From assembly GCA_946480485.1 (NCBI GenBank), contig CAMLJW010000260.1, positions 1 through 7,460 of the forward strand: DNA of 7,460 nt. The letters are read 5' to 3'. Shown in pieces: positions 1 through 6,526 of the stretch. Source of the DNA: an uncultured Streptomyces sp. (GTDB lineage: Bacteria > Actinomycetota > Actinomycetes > Streptomycetales > Streptomycetaceae). Made by a program: the position numbers and the translations under genes. The notes beneath the pieces are model-generated. The model did no database searches. It had not been told where the DNA came from and saw nothing but the letters and a program-made list of their open reading frames with translations. Every line of letters begins with the position of its first letter. Position 1 is the first letter of the stretch.

Positions 1-37
1 CCAGTCACATCAAGATCATCTCACCCGTGACCAGCAG

Positions 38-454
38 TTACGGGACAACCCTTAGAGCGTTGCGCAGATAGTTCTCCAAAGCCGGTGCGAACCAGGTGCG
101 GCTGTCCGTTTCGTGATCCCATACGAAGATGTCATCCCGGTCCGGGGTGCGCACGAACGCGAACTGATCGCCGCCCCCGTTGTCACCGAAGAACATGAGG
201 GCGTCGAACGGCATGTACAGGCTGCGGAACTGTTCGTTGCTGCGGAATGAGGAGTTTTCTTCCAGGATTTTCTCTGCCGTCCAGACGACCTCTGTTCCGA
301 AGTCGGCTTCGATCCCGTCTGTCTCCAGCAGCAGTTCACGCAAGGGCCCCGGTAGCGTCTGGCCGAGCTGCTCCTCGATGGCGGTCAGGGCGCCAGGGGT
401 TGCAGGGCCCCGCACCTCTACTTCTGGAAATTGTGAGGCGAGTTCGCGCCACAT
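38..454 (-). CDS. SUKH-family (SMI1/KNR4) immunity protein
   Basis: This 138-residue cytoplasmic protein (no signal peptide or membrane segment) is the probable antidote to the nuclease tip of the RHS toxin encoded just upstream. What shows the family: an N-terminal helix with the spacing typical of SMI1/KNR4 proteins (ALTAIEEQLGQTLP, about residues 22-35, then LLLETDGI at 41-48), Trp58, and the hallmark FGDNGGGDQFAF at 89-100. A strand follows (DDIFVWDHET, about 107-116) and a C-terminal helix. Length is normal for a single SUKH domain. It is known that SUKH proteins are common immunity partners of nuclease polymorphic toxins and usually lie directly 3' of them, as here (26 bases after the toxin stop). 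GC content is lower than in the upstream genes (about 57% in the 60-base block I counted), matching the toxin tip. The start is the first ATG after the toxin stop and has a ribosome binding site. The family call is strong; the pairing is inferred from position. Confidence 0.87.
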   Translation of the reverse strand: MWRELASQFPEVEVRGPATPGALTAIEEQLGQTLPGPLRELLLETDGIEADFGTEVVWTAEKILEENSSFRSNEQFRSLYMPFDALMFFGDNGGGDQFAFVRTPDRDDIFVWDHETDSRTWFAPALENYLRNALRVVP

Positions 455-464
455 GTGACCCGTT

Positions 465-468
465 CTCC
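465..468 (-). promoter_or_regulatory. Ribosome binding site of the immunity gene
   Basis: GGAG on the minus strand lies 10 bases before the immunity ATG, within the AG-rich AGGGAACGGAG (465-475). It sits wholly in the 26-base gap after the toxin stop, so the immunity gene can be loaded by ribosomes independently, unlike the two overlapping junctions upstream. Spacing is slightly long. Confidence 0.45.
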
Positions 469-480
469 GTTCCCTGGGGG

Positions 481-3400
481 TTATCTGATGCGGGGGCTGA
501 ACCAGTTTCCAAGCGTATCATCCACGTGAGTTACATGGTTGAGTACCTCTTGCCGCGTGGGATTGGGGTGAGCTCTGTAGAACTCATTCCAGGACACGCG
601 GATTTCGCTGAGGTGAACTCTGCTGTTGATATCCCCCTTGGGGATTCCGCGTAGGTTTTCAAGGGAGTGGATTTCGTCGGCCGAGAACAATCCCGGGTAC
701 CGTCTGAGGACCTGCTGTTCGATGGCGTGGTGGACCACGACCTTGCCCTTGAGTTCCGGGTGTTCGTCGAAGAATGTCTGCTTGTACTTGTGGTTGGCTG
801 TGCTGCCGACGGATGCTTCGTCGCGTGTGGGGATTTCCTTGCCGAGCGGGGTTGTCTGGTTGTCCTTGGCGTTCTTGGCTGCGTCCTCGCAGGGCGTGAG
901 GCCCAGTGGATCGGCCCACAGGTGCGGATTGTGGACGTAGGACGACGGGTTGGGAGCGGGTGCCAGCCCCAGCGGGTCTGGGGAGAGGTAGCGGGCTGTT
1001 TCCGGGTCGTAGTGGCGGGCGTAGTTGTAGTGCAGGCCGGTTTCCGGGTCGAAGTACTGTCCTGGGAAACGCAGGGGGGTGTAGGTCGAGCTGTTGGTGG
1101 CCCATGCGGTGGTCCCCCACAGCGTGCTCCGTGTCTGCCAGGCGACATCGCCGTGCTCGTCGACGAGTGTGTTGGGTGTGCCGACGAGGTCGGTGATGAT
1201 GGCGAAGAAGCGGGAGTCGATCTCGCTTTGCGGGGTGTCGCAGCTGGTGATTCTTTCGGTCTGGGTGATCGGATGCAGCCCGTGGTGGTCCCAGGTGAGC
1301 GTGACTGGATTAGGGACCTGCGCTGACACGGTGGTCTGTTCGCATAGTGTGGTGCCGTCCCAGGTGAAGTGGGTGTGTTCGAGGATGGTTTCGCCGTCGT
1401 CGGCCAGGCGGAGCTTTGCGGTGCGGCGGCCGAGAGGGTCGTAGGTGTAGCGCCACCGGGTCCCGTCTGGGGTGATTGCGGCGACCAGACGGTCCTCGGC
1501 ATCCCATTCGTAGCGCCACGTGTCGGGTTTGCGGGACAACCGGGTCTTCTGTCTTAGGGTGATGCGGCCCAGGGAGTCGTGTTCGTAGCGGACCGTGCCG
1601 GCTGCGGTGATGCGGGTGCCGGTGTAGGCGCGGGGACCGGCGGCCTCGTGCCCGGGGTGGCTCGAGGGCCATGAGGCAAAGACCTGGTTCCCGGCCTCGT
1701 CGTAAGCGTACGTTTCGCTCCAATTGACTGCCCGCACAGCGGTGACGCGGCCAGCTGCGTCCAGGGTGATGCGGCGTGGGCCGGTGACGTGATCGCCGAT
1801 GCCGACGACGTTGCCGTCGCCGCGATATGAGTAGGTACGCTGATGGATCGCCTGGCCATGGGCTCCCGCCGCAACGGTCTGGGCTGTGAGCCGTCCGGCT
1901 GCGTCGAACGCGTTGGTCCAGGTGAGGACACCGCCAATGCGGCGTGACGCTTCCCGGCCCGCGGCGTCGTAGTCGAATTCAATGCTGCGGCCCGCGGCGA
2001 GCATCTGGGTGGGTTGCCCTGCCGCGTCGTATTTCCAGCTGGTGGTGGCTCCGGTCGGGGTCGTGCGGCTGATTCGCCGGCCCCACTCGTCGTAGGTGTG
2101 GGTGAGAGTACGGCCGTTGACGGTTTCGGAGCGGAGGCGGCCGAAGCGATCGCGCAGCAGTGTCAGGGTGCACTCGGGACTGGTCGCCTGTGCCAGCTGG
2201 TCGGTGAGGTCATAGGCGTACTCGGTGATGTGGCCTTCGGCGTTTTTACGGGTCAGCTGCCCCAGGAAGTCCCGCTCGTATCGGATGGCCTGGCCCATCG
2301 CGTCGGTGCGGGATGCGAGGTTGCCTGCGGCGTCGTAGGTATAGGCGAGACGGCGGCCGTCGAAGTCGGTCTCGGCTGTCAGGTTGCCGACCGGATCGTA
2401 CTCATAACTCCACTTCAAACCTTGAGGGTTGACGACGCTGGTCAGGCGCAGTTCCGTATCGTGACGGAACTCGTGGCGTGCTCCGTCTGGCCCCGTATGT
2501 GCAGCCAGCAAGTCGAAGTGGGTGTACTCGTACCGGGATACGCCGCCCAAGGGGTCGGTGTGGCTGGTGCAGTTTCCTTCACCGTCGTACGTCCAGGACT
2601 CCACCGAGCCGTCGGGCGCGACGTGGCGGGCAAGGTGGCCTTCGAGTGTCCACTCCAGGCGGCTCACGGCGCCGACCGGGTCCGTGACCGTGGTGAGCCT
2701 GCCAAATGCATCCCTCTCGTAGCGGGTCACCGCCCCTGCCGGGTCGGTAACTTCCGTGGGCAGGCCGGCAGGGTTGTTGGCGATGGTCGTGGTGCGGCCC
2801 ATCGGGTCGGTAACCGACGTGAGCCGGCCTGCCTCGTCGTAGGCGTAGCGGGTGATTTGGCTGGGCGGACTGCTGATCGCCGTGCAGTTGCCTCGTTCGT
2901 CGTAGCTCTGCCGGATGACGGTGCCGTCAGGATCGACCACCTTCACGGGGAGTCCGAGCTGGTTGTACTCGGCGCGTGCCGTGCGTCCGTCGGGGCGGGT
3001 CACGGTGATGAGACGTCCGAGCGCGTCGTACTCCAACGTCAGCGTGTGGCCGAGCGGATCCGTGTGCTTGCGGAGACGGTTGTAGCGGTCGCGCACGAAG
3101 TAGGCGGCGGCGCCGAGCGGATCGATTCTGGCGATCACCTGCGCCCGTTCATTGATGACGAAACGGGTGTCGTGGCCGGACGAGTCGGTGATGATGGTCG
3201 TGCACTGCCCGGTCGCCGTGTCAGTGGGGCTGTAGGTGAAAACCGAACGCTGGTGTCCGGCCTCACCGGACTGGCGGGTGCAGCGATCCTGCTCATCGTA
3301 GGCGTAGGTAAAGGCCTGGTTGTTGGTGTCGGTCCAGGAAGTGATACGCCCCCTCTCGTCGTAGCCGAACCGTGTGGGCCGGCCGCAGGAGTTGGTGACT

Positions 3401-5250
3401 TCGGTCAGATGGCCTTCGTCGGAGTAGGCGTAGCGCAGCACCTCCTGGTCGGCTCCGTCCGGGCCCGCTCCGGCCAGGGAGAGCGCACGGACGCGTCCTC
3501 CCACGCAGGTAAGGGAGAGGCGGTAGCCGCCACTGTGTACGAGGGCGCGTGGAGCACCCTCGTCGTCGTACTCGAAAAGGGTCCAGTTCCCGTTGCGGTC
3601 GTCGATCTGCTCCAGCAGCGCGAGGTCGTCGCCGCTGTCCGCGAAGTACCACACGCGTCCGCTGTCCGGGTCGGTGAGCAGGTAGCCGGCGTCAGTACGA
3701 TCCAGCGGCCAGCGCGTACTGCCGTGGGCGGGCAAAGTCGGTACACCCGGAGCCGGGTGAGGGTACGTCAGCAGCAGCCCGTCTTCGCCGACAAGGACGA
3801 TTCCCTCCGAGTCGATCTCCAGGCGCTGGTCGATCGTCGAGGACCAGGAGGGGCCGAACCACCGGCCCGCACGGTAGGACGAAGCGAACTCACGCTTGAA
3901 AACGAGAGGCAGCACCGCAGGCAAGTTGACGTCGGTCTGGGAGAGCAGCACGCACCCCGTGGCAACATCCACCGGATCCTTTTCACAGGTCCGTTCACCC
4001 GGCTGCCGCGACGTGGCGTGCGGATTCTGTTCAGCCGCGTCGCGGGCCTCACGGCGCACGGCGTTCTCGGCCCCTTCCTCCAGGCCCTTCTTGAGCCCGA
4101 GCCGTAGCCCGCCTCGGGCCAGACCCGCGCCTTTGGTGCCGATGAGTTCGGGGATGAGGCGGCCGATGAATTCGGCAGGGTCCTTCTTGAAGCCGTCCAC
4201 GGCCGCGGTCACGATCCGCTCCGGGTGCGCGGCGGTGGACACGAGCCCGGAGAGTGTCATGGAGACGTTCTGTGCGTACTCGGCCGGGTGCGTGAGGTTG
4301 TAGGGGTCGGTGGGGTTGAGGCCGCGGGCGAAGTTGAGCAGTCCGGCGGTGCCTTTGAGGGCGCCGCCGACGACGTGGGTGAGTTCGGTGTTGACGGCCT
4401 GGTAGCCGTCGACGAGGTTGTCGCCGAGGCGGTCCAGGGGCGGTGGTTCGGCGGGGGCGTGGGCGAGTGCGGCCCTGACCTTGGTCTGGGTGTCGGAGGC
4501 GGCTGTGTTGCGTTGTTTGCGGGCCTCGGTGAGGGTCTCGTGGGCCTTGTTGATGTCGGCTTTGCCGGGGTCCTGGAAAGGTTCCGGTTTCGGTCCCGGG
4601 TCCTCGTTCGCCTTGATCTTGGCGTTGTAGGCGTCGACGCGCATGTTGTACGCCTTCACGGCCTCGTCGGAGGTGTGCTTGCCCTTCTTGTAGAGGTCGA
4701 TGGCGTCCTGCGCCTTGCCCTGGGCCCACTTGACGGTGTCGGCGTACGACTCCAGGGCGTTGGCGGCGGTGTCGCAGGCGTCCGCGGCCTGGGCCCATTT
4801 GGTGGGGTGGACGTCGAACTTCTCGCGGAAGGTGTCGCCGCCCTCGCCCTTCCAGCCGCCGGAGTCGACCTTCTTCATGCCCTGGCTGACATGGTCGAAC
4901 GCGGTGTGGAAGTCCTTGAGGTGCTTGGCGCTCTCGCGGATCTTTTCTGGGTTGCCGTGGACGAGTTCGTTGGCTCGCTCGGTCTGGCCGAGTTGTTGTT
5001 CGCCGGGGGTGGCGCCGAGGTCGGAGGCGACGTCGTCGCCCCAGTCCTCGACGGCGTCGGCGGCGTCGTGCAGGCCGACGTGGTCCAGGCCGTCGCCGAT
5101 CTTGTTGGTGCCCCAGTCGACCCCCTCGCCGAGCTTCTGCTTGCCGTAGTCGATGCCGTCTTCGACCTTGCCCAGGCCGTCGTTGACACCGTCCTTGATG
5201 CCGCCGCCGAGGTCCTTGAGGCCGTCGCCTATGTCTCCGAAGACGCCCAT
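481..5250 (-). CDS. T7SS-targeted RHS-repeat polymorphic toxin with HNH/Endo VII-like nuclease tip
   Basis: A 1589-residue polymorphic toxin, probably exported by the type VII (ESX) system and delivering a C-terminal nuclease into competing bacteria. Domains in order: Gly/Asp-periodic amphipathic segment (1-60); WXG-like helical secretion region (about 90-250, with W133-K-G135 and FREKF at 141-145); less ordered linker (250-420); DUF6531 (about 422-497, DPVDVATG); RHS/YD repeats (about 540-1390); RHS-core end with SPDPLGL (1423-1429) and a second DPLGL (1447-1451); variable toxin domain (1452-1589). There is no Sec signal peptide or clear membrane segment. The frame is unbroken, so the gene appears intact. 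The start ATG shares its A with the TGA of the upstream gene (TGATG) and has GAGGG 9 bases upstream. RHS shells are known to enclose the toxin tip and be cut near DPxGL; cutting and ESX export here are inferences. It is unlike Sec-exported WapA-type RHS proteins because of the WXG-like N-terminus. Confidence 0.92.
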   Translation of the reverse strand: MGVFGDIGDGLKDLGGGIKDGVNDGLGKVEDGIDYGKQKLGEGVDWGTNKIGDGLDHVGLHDAADAVEDWGDDVASDLGATPGEQQLGQTERANELVHGNPEKIRESAKHLKDFHTAFDHVSQGMKKVDSGGWKGEGGDTFREKFDVHPTKWAQAADACDTAANALESYADTVKWAQGKAQDAIDLYKKGKHTSDEAVKAYNMRVDAYNAKIKANEDPGPKPEPFQDPGKADINKAHETLTEARKQRNTAASDTQTKVRAALAHAPAEPPPLDRLGDNLVDGYQAVNTELTHVVGGALKGTAGLLNFARGLNPTDPYNLTHPAEYAQNVSMTLSGLVSTAAHPERIVTAAVDGFKKDPAEFIGRLIPELIGTKGAGLARGGLRLGLKKGLEEGAENAVRREARDAAEQNPHATSRQPGERTCEKDPVDVATGCVLLSQTDVNLPAVLPLVFKREFASSYRAGRWFGPSWSSTIDQRLEIDSEGIVLVGEDGLLLTYPHPAPGVPTLPAHGSTRWPLDRTDAGYLLTDPDSGRVWYFADSGDDLALLEQIDDRNGNWTLFEYDDEGAPRALVHSGGYRLSLTCVGGRVRALSLAGAGPDGADQEVLRYAYSDEGHLTEVTNSCGRPTRFGYDERGRITSWTDTNNQAFTYAYDEQDRCTRQSGEAGHQRSVFTYSPTDTATGQCTTIITDSSGHDTRFVINERAQVIARIDPLGAAAYFVRDRYNRLRKHTDPLGHTLTLEYDALGRLITVTRPDGRTARAEYNQLGLPVKVVDPDGTVIRQSYDERGNCTAISSPPSQITRYAYDEAGRLTSVTDPMGRTTTIANNPAGLPTEVTDPAGAVTRYERDAFGRLTTVTDPVGAVSRLEWTLEGHLARHVAPDGSVESWTYDGEGNCTSHTDPLGGVSRYEYTHFDLLAAHTGPDGARHEFRHDTELRLTSVVNPQGLKWSYEYDPVGNLTAETDFDGRRLAYTYDAAGNLASRTDAMGQAIRYERDFLGQLTRKNAEGHITEYAYDLTDQLAQATSPECTLTLLRDRFGRLRSETVNGRTLTHTYDEWGRRISRTTPTGATTSWKYDAAGQPTQMLAAGRSIEFDYDAAGREASRRIGGVLTWTNAFDAAGRLTAQTVAAGAHGQAIHQRTYSYRGDGNVVGIGDHVTGPRRITLDAAGRVTAVRAVNWSETYAYDEAGNQVFASWPSSHPGHEAAGPRAYTGTRITAAGTVRYEHDSLGRITLRQKTRLSRKPDTWRYEWDAEDRLVAAITPDGTRWRYTYDPLGRRTAKLRLADDGETILEHTHFTWDGTTLCEQTTVSAQVPNPVTLTWDHHGLHPITQTERITSCDTPQSEIDSRFFAIITDLVGTPNTLVDEHGDVAWQTRSTLWGTTAWATNSSTYTPLRFPGQYFDPETGLHYNYARHYDPETARYLSPDPLGLAPAPNPSSYVHNPHLWADPLGLTPCEDAAKNAKDNQTTPLGKEIPTRDEASVGSTANHKYKQTFFDEHPELKGKVVVHHAIEQQVLRRYPGLFSADEIHSLENLRGIPKGDINSRVHLSEIRVSWNEFYRAHPNPTRQEVLNHVTHVDDTLGNWFSPRIR
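484..897 (-). other. C-terminal toxin domain, HNH/Endo VII-superfamily nuclease-like
   Basis: Residues 1452-1589, directly after the second DPLGL. The first 40 residues are a polar linker. The probable catalytic part begins near 1490 and shows KVVVHHAIEQQVL with the His pair H1507-H1508, then LENLRGIPKG (N1532), INSRVHLSEI (N1542, H1546) and WNEFYRAHPNPT (W1554, N1555). A His-His pair followed by spaced Asn and His residues fits the metal-dependent HNH/Endo VII treble-clef toxins (AHH/GHH/LHH-like groups), which cut DNA. I cannot assign the exact subfamily. No Cys pairs for a structural zinc are present; the only Cys is C1454 in the linker. GC content is low (52-58% in two sampled blocks), in contrast with the rest of the gene. 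An RNase or another fold is possible. Confidence 0.65.
1081..3603 (-). repeat. RHS/YD protein repeats
   Basis: Residues about 550-1390 hold many degenerate copies of a roughly 20-residue unit of the YDxxGRLxxxTDPxG type. Examples are YDEAGRLTSVTDPMGRTT, YDAAGNLASRTDAMGQ and YDPLGRRTAKL. Such repeats build a beta-rich hollow shell in known RHS/TcC proteins. At DNA level the repeats are divergent; the frequent plus-strand 'gtcgtag' strings reflect the recurring Y-D codons. Boundaries are approximate. Confidence 0.9.
3751..3987 (-). other. DUF6531 domain of the RHS toxin
   Basis: Residues about 422-500 contain the conserved DPVDVATG near their start, followed by TDVNLPAVLPLVFKREF and SSYRAGRWFGPSWSS. 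This pattern marks the DUF6531 module that starts the RHS shell in many actinobacterial toxins. Its function is thought to be structural (base of the shell). Confidence 0.8.
4471..5250 (-). other. N-terminal T7SS targeting region of the RHS toxin
   Basis: Covers residues 1-260. Residues 1-60 repeat short units such as IGDGLKDLGGGIKDGV and KIGDGLDHVGL with regularly spaced Gly-Asp pairs, suggesting an amphipathic helix or repeat. Residues 90-250 look like a long helical hairpin with W133-x-G135 at the turn, as in WXG100-like proteins and actinobacterial 'putative T7SS-secreted' RHS toxins. I find no YxxxD/E tail motif at any Tyr in residues 1-330 (35, 169, 187, 201, 208, 283, 317, 325), so an export signal may come from a partner protein. 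The family resemblance is from memory, not a search. Confidence 0.7.
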
Positions 5251-5930
5251 CAGCCCTCACCCTCGCCCTGGCCGGTGCCCTGCTGCTGTTGGGCGGCTTC
5301 GGCGGCTTGGGCGCGGGCTTCGGGGGAGGGACCGGAGGTGTCGTCGATCATCTGGTTGTACTCGGCGTCGGAGACGCCTGCGGCGTTGTGGAGGTTTTCG
5401 GGGTTGAGGCCCAGCGGTCCGACGGTGTGGGAGGTCATGACGTCGCGGCCCGCGTCCTTCCATCCCTGGGCACTGTTGGCCATCGCCTGGTCGAAGGACT
5501 CCTTGCTGTAGTCGGCGCCGCCGAAGGCACCGGAGGTGGCGATGTCGCCCCACCCCTGTTTGACGACCTCGTCCTCGGAGGCGTACGGGTTACCGATCGC
5601 CGCGTTGGTGACGACCTTGAAGGTGCCTTCGACGTACTGCTCGGTCTCGTCGTACGTGCCCGCGGCCAGGCCGGTCTTGACGGCGAACGCGTTGCCCTCG
5701 TCGACCAGCGAGCGCACACCCCACTCCCAGCGCTCGCAGAACGACTTGAAGTCGGCCGTCAGCCCCTCGTGACCGAGTTCCAGACCAGAGAGCGCGACGC
5801 CACCGAAGCCGCGGCCGGCCCCGGCCGTACCGACCGTGCCCAGTTCCTTCAGCTCACCGAGGGCCTCGGTCAGTCCCTTGGCGATCAGGCCGAGCCCGCC
5901 GGCGTTCAGGTCCTTGCCACCACCGGTCAT
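5250..5930 (-). CDS. ESX/EspC-like helical protein, probable T7SS partner of the RHS toxin
   Basis: A 226-residue protein with no signal peptide or membrane segment. A Gly-rich start (1-50) is followed by a helical stretch with FKSFCERWEWGVRSL (61-75), then ALA-rich helix and TYDETEQYVEGTF (92-104). Y93-DET-E97 fits the YxxxD/E motif known at the end of the helical hairpin in type VII substrates (EspC, CFP-10, PE proteins). The second half has no recognisable domain (AMANSAQGWKDAGRDVMTSH at about 149-168). The C-terminus is low-complexity Ala/Gln/Glu/Gly (about 205-226). An earlier ATG at 6125 would add 65 Arg/Gly-rich residues translated across the SseB gene, which is implausible. The chosen ATG overlaps the SseB stop (ATGA) and has a strong AGGAGGGG 8 bases upstream. 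Its stop overlaps the toxin start by one base. I infer that it binds the toxin's WXG-like region and supplies the export signal; the exact family is not recognised. Confidence 0.85.
   Translation of the reverse strand: MTGGGKDLNAGGLGLIAKGLTEALGELKELGTVGTAGAGRGFGGVALSGLELGHEGLTADFKSFCERWEWGVRSLVDEGNAFAVKTGLAAGTYDETEQYVEGTFKVVTNAAIGNPYASEDEVVKQGWGDIATSGAFGGADYSKESFDQAMANSAQGWKDAGRDVMTSHTVGPLGLNPENLHNAAGVSDAEYNQMIDDTSGPSPEARAQAAEAAQQQQGTGQGEGEG
5254..5264 (-). promoter_or_regulatory. Ribosome binding site of the RHS toxin, inside the upstream gene
   Basis: The minus strand reads GAGGGTGAGGG just before CTG-ATG. The first GAGGG ends 9 bases from the toxin ATG, the second 3 bases from it. These bases also encode the Glu-Gly-Glu-Gly tail of the helical protein, so reading that gene to its end places ribosomes at the toxin start. 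This supports the ATG at 5250. Confidence 0.6.
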
Positions 5931-6526
5931 GTCGCGTTCCCCTCCTCGCGGTCTACGCCCTCCTCGCGATCCACGGACGCCTCCTCGGGCACGATGCCGC
6001 GCACCGGCGGGAAGACCATGCCGTCCTCGCCGTCCGCGCAGTCCAGGGCCACCCCGCACGGCACCCCGGCCGCCGGCACCGCCACGTCGAGCAGCCGGGC
6101 ACCGAGGATCGTCCGGTAGGTCCACTCGCGCCGGTACTCGCCGCGGGCCTGCGCGTAGCGGGCCAGGGCCTGCTCGTCGGAGAACGCGAGGACGAACCGG
6201 ATACCGCCCAAGTCCGCGGTCAGCAGGCCGCGTTCGTCATCCGGGCCAGGCCCGTCCCCGAGCGGCACCAAAACCGCAGTACGCCGGAACTCTCCCAGCA
6301 ACGCCGCGAACTCCCGCCGACGCACGGCCACTTCGGCTTCTTCGGGCGCGGGAACCGGCGAGGGCTCCTGAACGGGCTCCTGCTCGACCGGCTCCGGACG
6401 CTTCTGCGAAGACGTCACCGGCACCGGCGCGGCAGGCCGGTCCACCATCTCCGCGTAGTCCGAAAGCCGTGACCTGGGAATCTTGCTCTGCGGTGGCATG
6501 GCCGCCCCGCCCCCGTGCTCAGACAT
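5927..6526 (-). CDS. SseB-domain protein, first gene of the toxin operon
   Basis: A 199-residue soluble protein. Residues 1-30 are basic and polar. A Pro/Glu-rich linker (about 41-66, EPVEQEPVQEPSPVPAPEE) leads into an SseB-like domain (about 68-174). That domain shows RREFAALLGEFRRTAVLVPL, GGIRFVLAFSDEQALARYAQ and VPCGVALDCADGEDGMVFPP, the order typical of SseB N-terminal-domain proteins. SseB was named from E. coli, where its role is unclear; actinobacterial copies often sit near T7SS or polymorphic-toxin genes. The tail carries VDREEG twice (185-190, 191-196). The start at 6526 has GGTGAAG 8 bases upstream; the internal Met10 (6499) is a possible alternative but lacks an AG-rich site as good. 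It overlaps the next gene by ATGA, so the two are probably translationally coupled. An accessory or chaperone-like role in toxin export is inferred only from this position. Confidence 0.83.
   Translation of the reverse strand: MSEHGGGAAMPPQSKIPRSRLSDYAEMVDRPAAPVPVTSSQKRPEPVEQEPVQEPSPVPAPEEAEVAVRRREFAALLGEFRRTAVLVPLGDGPGPDDERGLLTADLGGIRFVLAFSDEQALARYAQARGEYRREWTYRTILGARLLDVAVPAAGVPCGVALDCADGEDGMVFPPVRGIVPEEASVDREEGVDREEGNAT
5939..5946 (-). promoter_or_regulatory. Strong ribosome binding site of the helical T7SS partner
   Basis: AGGAGGGG on the minus strand lies 8 bases before the ATG at 5930, a near-ideal Shine-Dalgarno. It lies inside the SseB gene, where the same bases encode Glu-Glu-Gly of the second VDREEG copy. 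It decides the ATG at 5930 as the start of the partner gene over any upstream ATG. Confidence 0.7.
5939..5974 (-). repeat. Tandem 18-base repeat encoding VDREEG twice
   Basis: Two adjacent 18-base units (5957-5974 and 5939-5956) encode VDREEG-VDREEG near the C-terminus of the SseB protein. They differ only at codon third positions (GTG GAT ... GGC versus GTA GAC ... GGG). Each copy carries GAGGAGGG; only the second is correctly spaced from the next ATG. Confidence 0.8.

Noticed and set aside
24..44. Possible terminator hairpin at the immunity stop codon (CCCGTAA ... TCACGGG)
   Set aside because: Only 5 good pairs plus one past a mismatch, overlapping the stop codon, with no U-rich tract after it; the window ends too soon to judge.
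2014..4107. Long (697-codon) plus-strand open frame antisense to the RHS gene
   Set aside because: It mirrors the high-GC codon pattern of the RHS repeats, has no ribosome binding site and no recognisable domain; long antisense frames are common artefacts in such DNA.
4049..5260. Arg-rich 403-codon minus-strand frame overlapping the toxin N-terminus
   Set aside because: Composition is almost only Arg/Gly/Pro/His, typical of the off-frame reading of a GC-rich gene; the WXG-like frame is clearly the coding one.
4225..5511. Long plus-strand frame of 428 codons rich in Val/Gly/Leu
   Set aside because: It spans the toxin-partner junction on the opposite strand and reads as low-complexity GVG/LGVG strings, a shadow of Gly/Asp/Ala codons of the real genes.
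5931..6125. N-terminal extension of the helical protein to an upstream ATG
   Set aside because: The extra 65 residues are Arg/Gly-rich off-frame translation of the SseB gene; the ATG at 5930 has an ideal ribosome binding site and a standard ATGA overlap.
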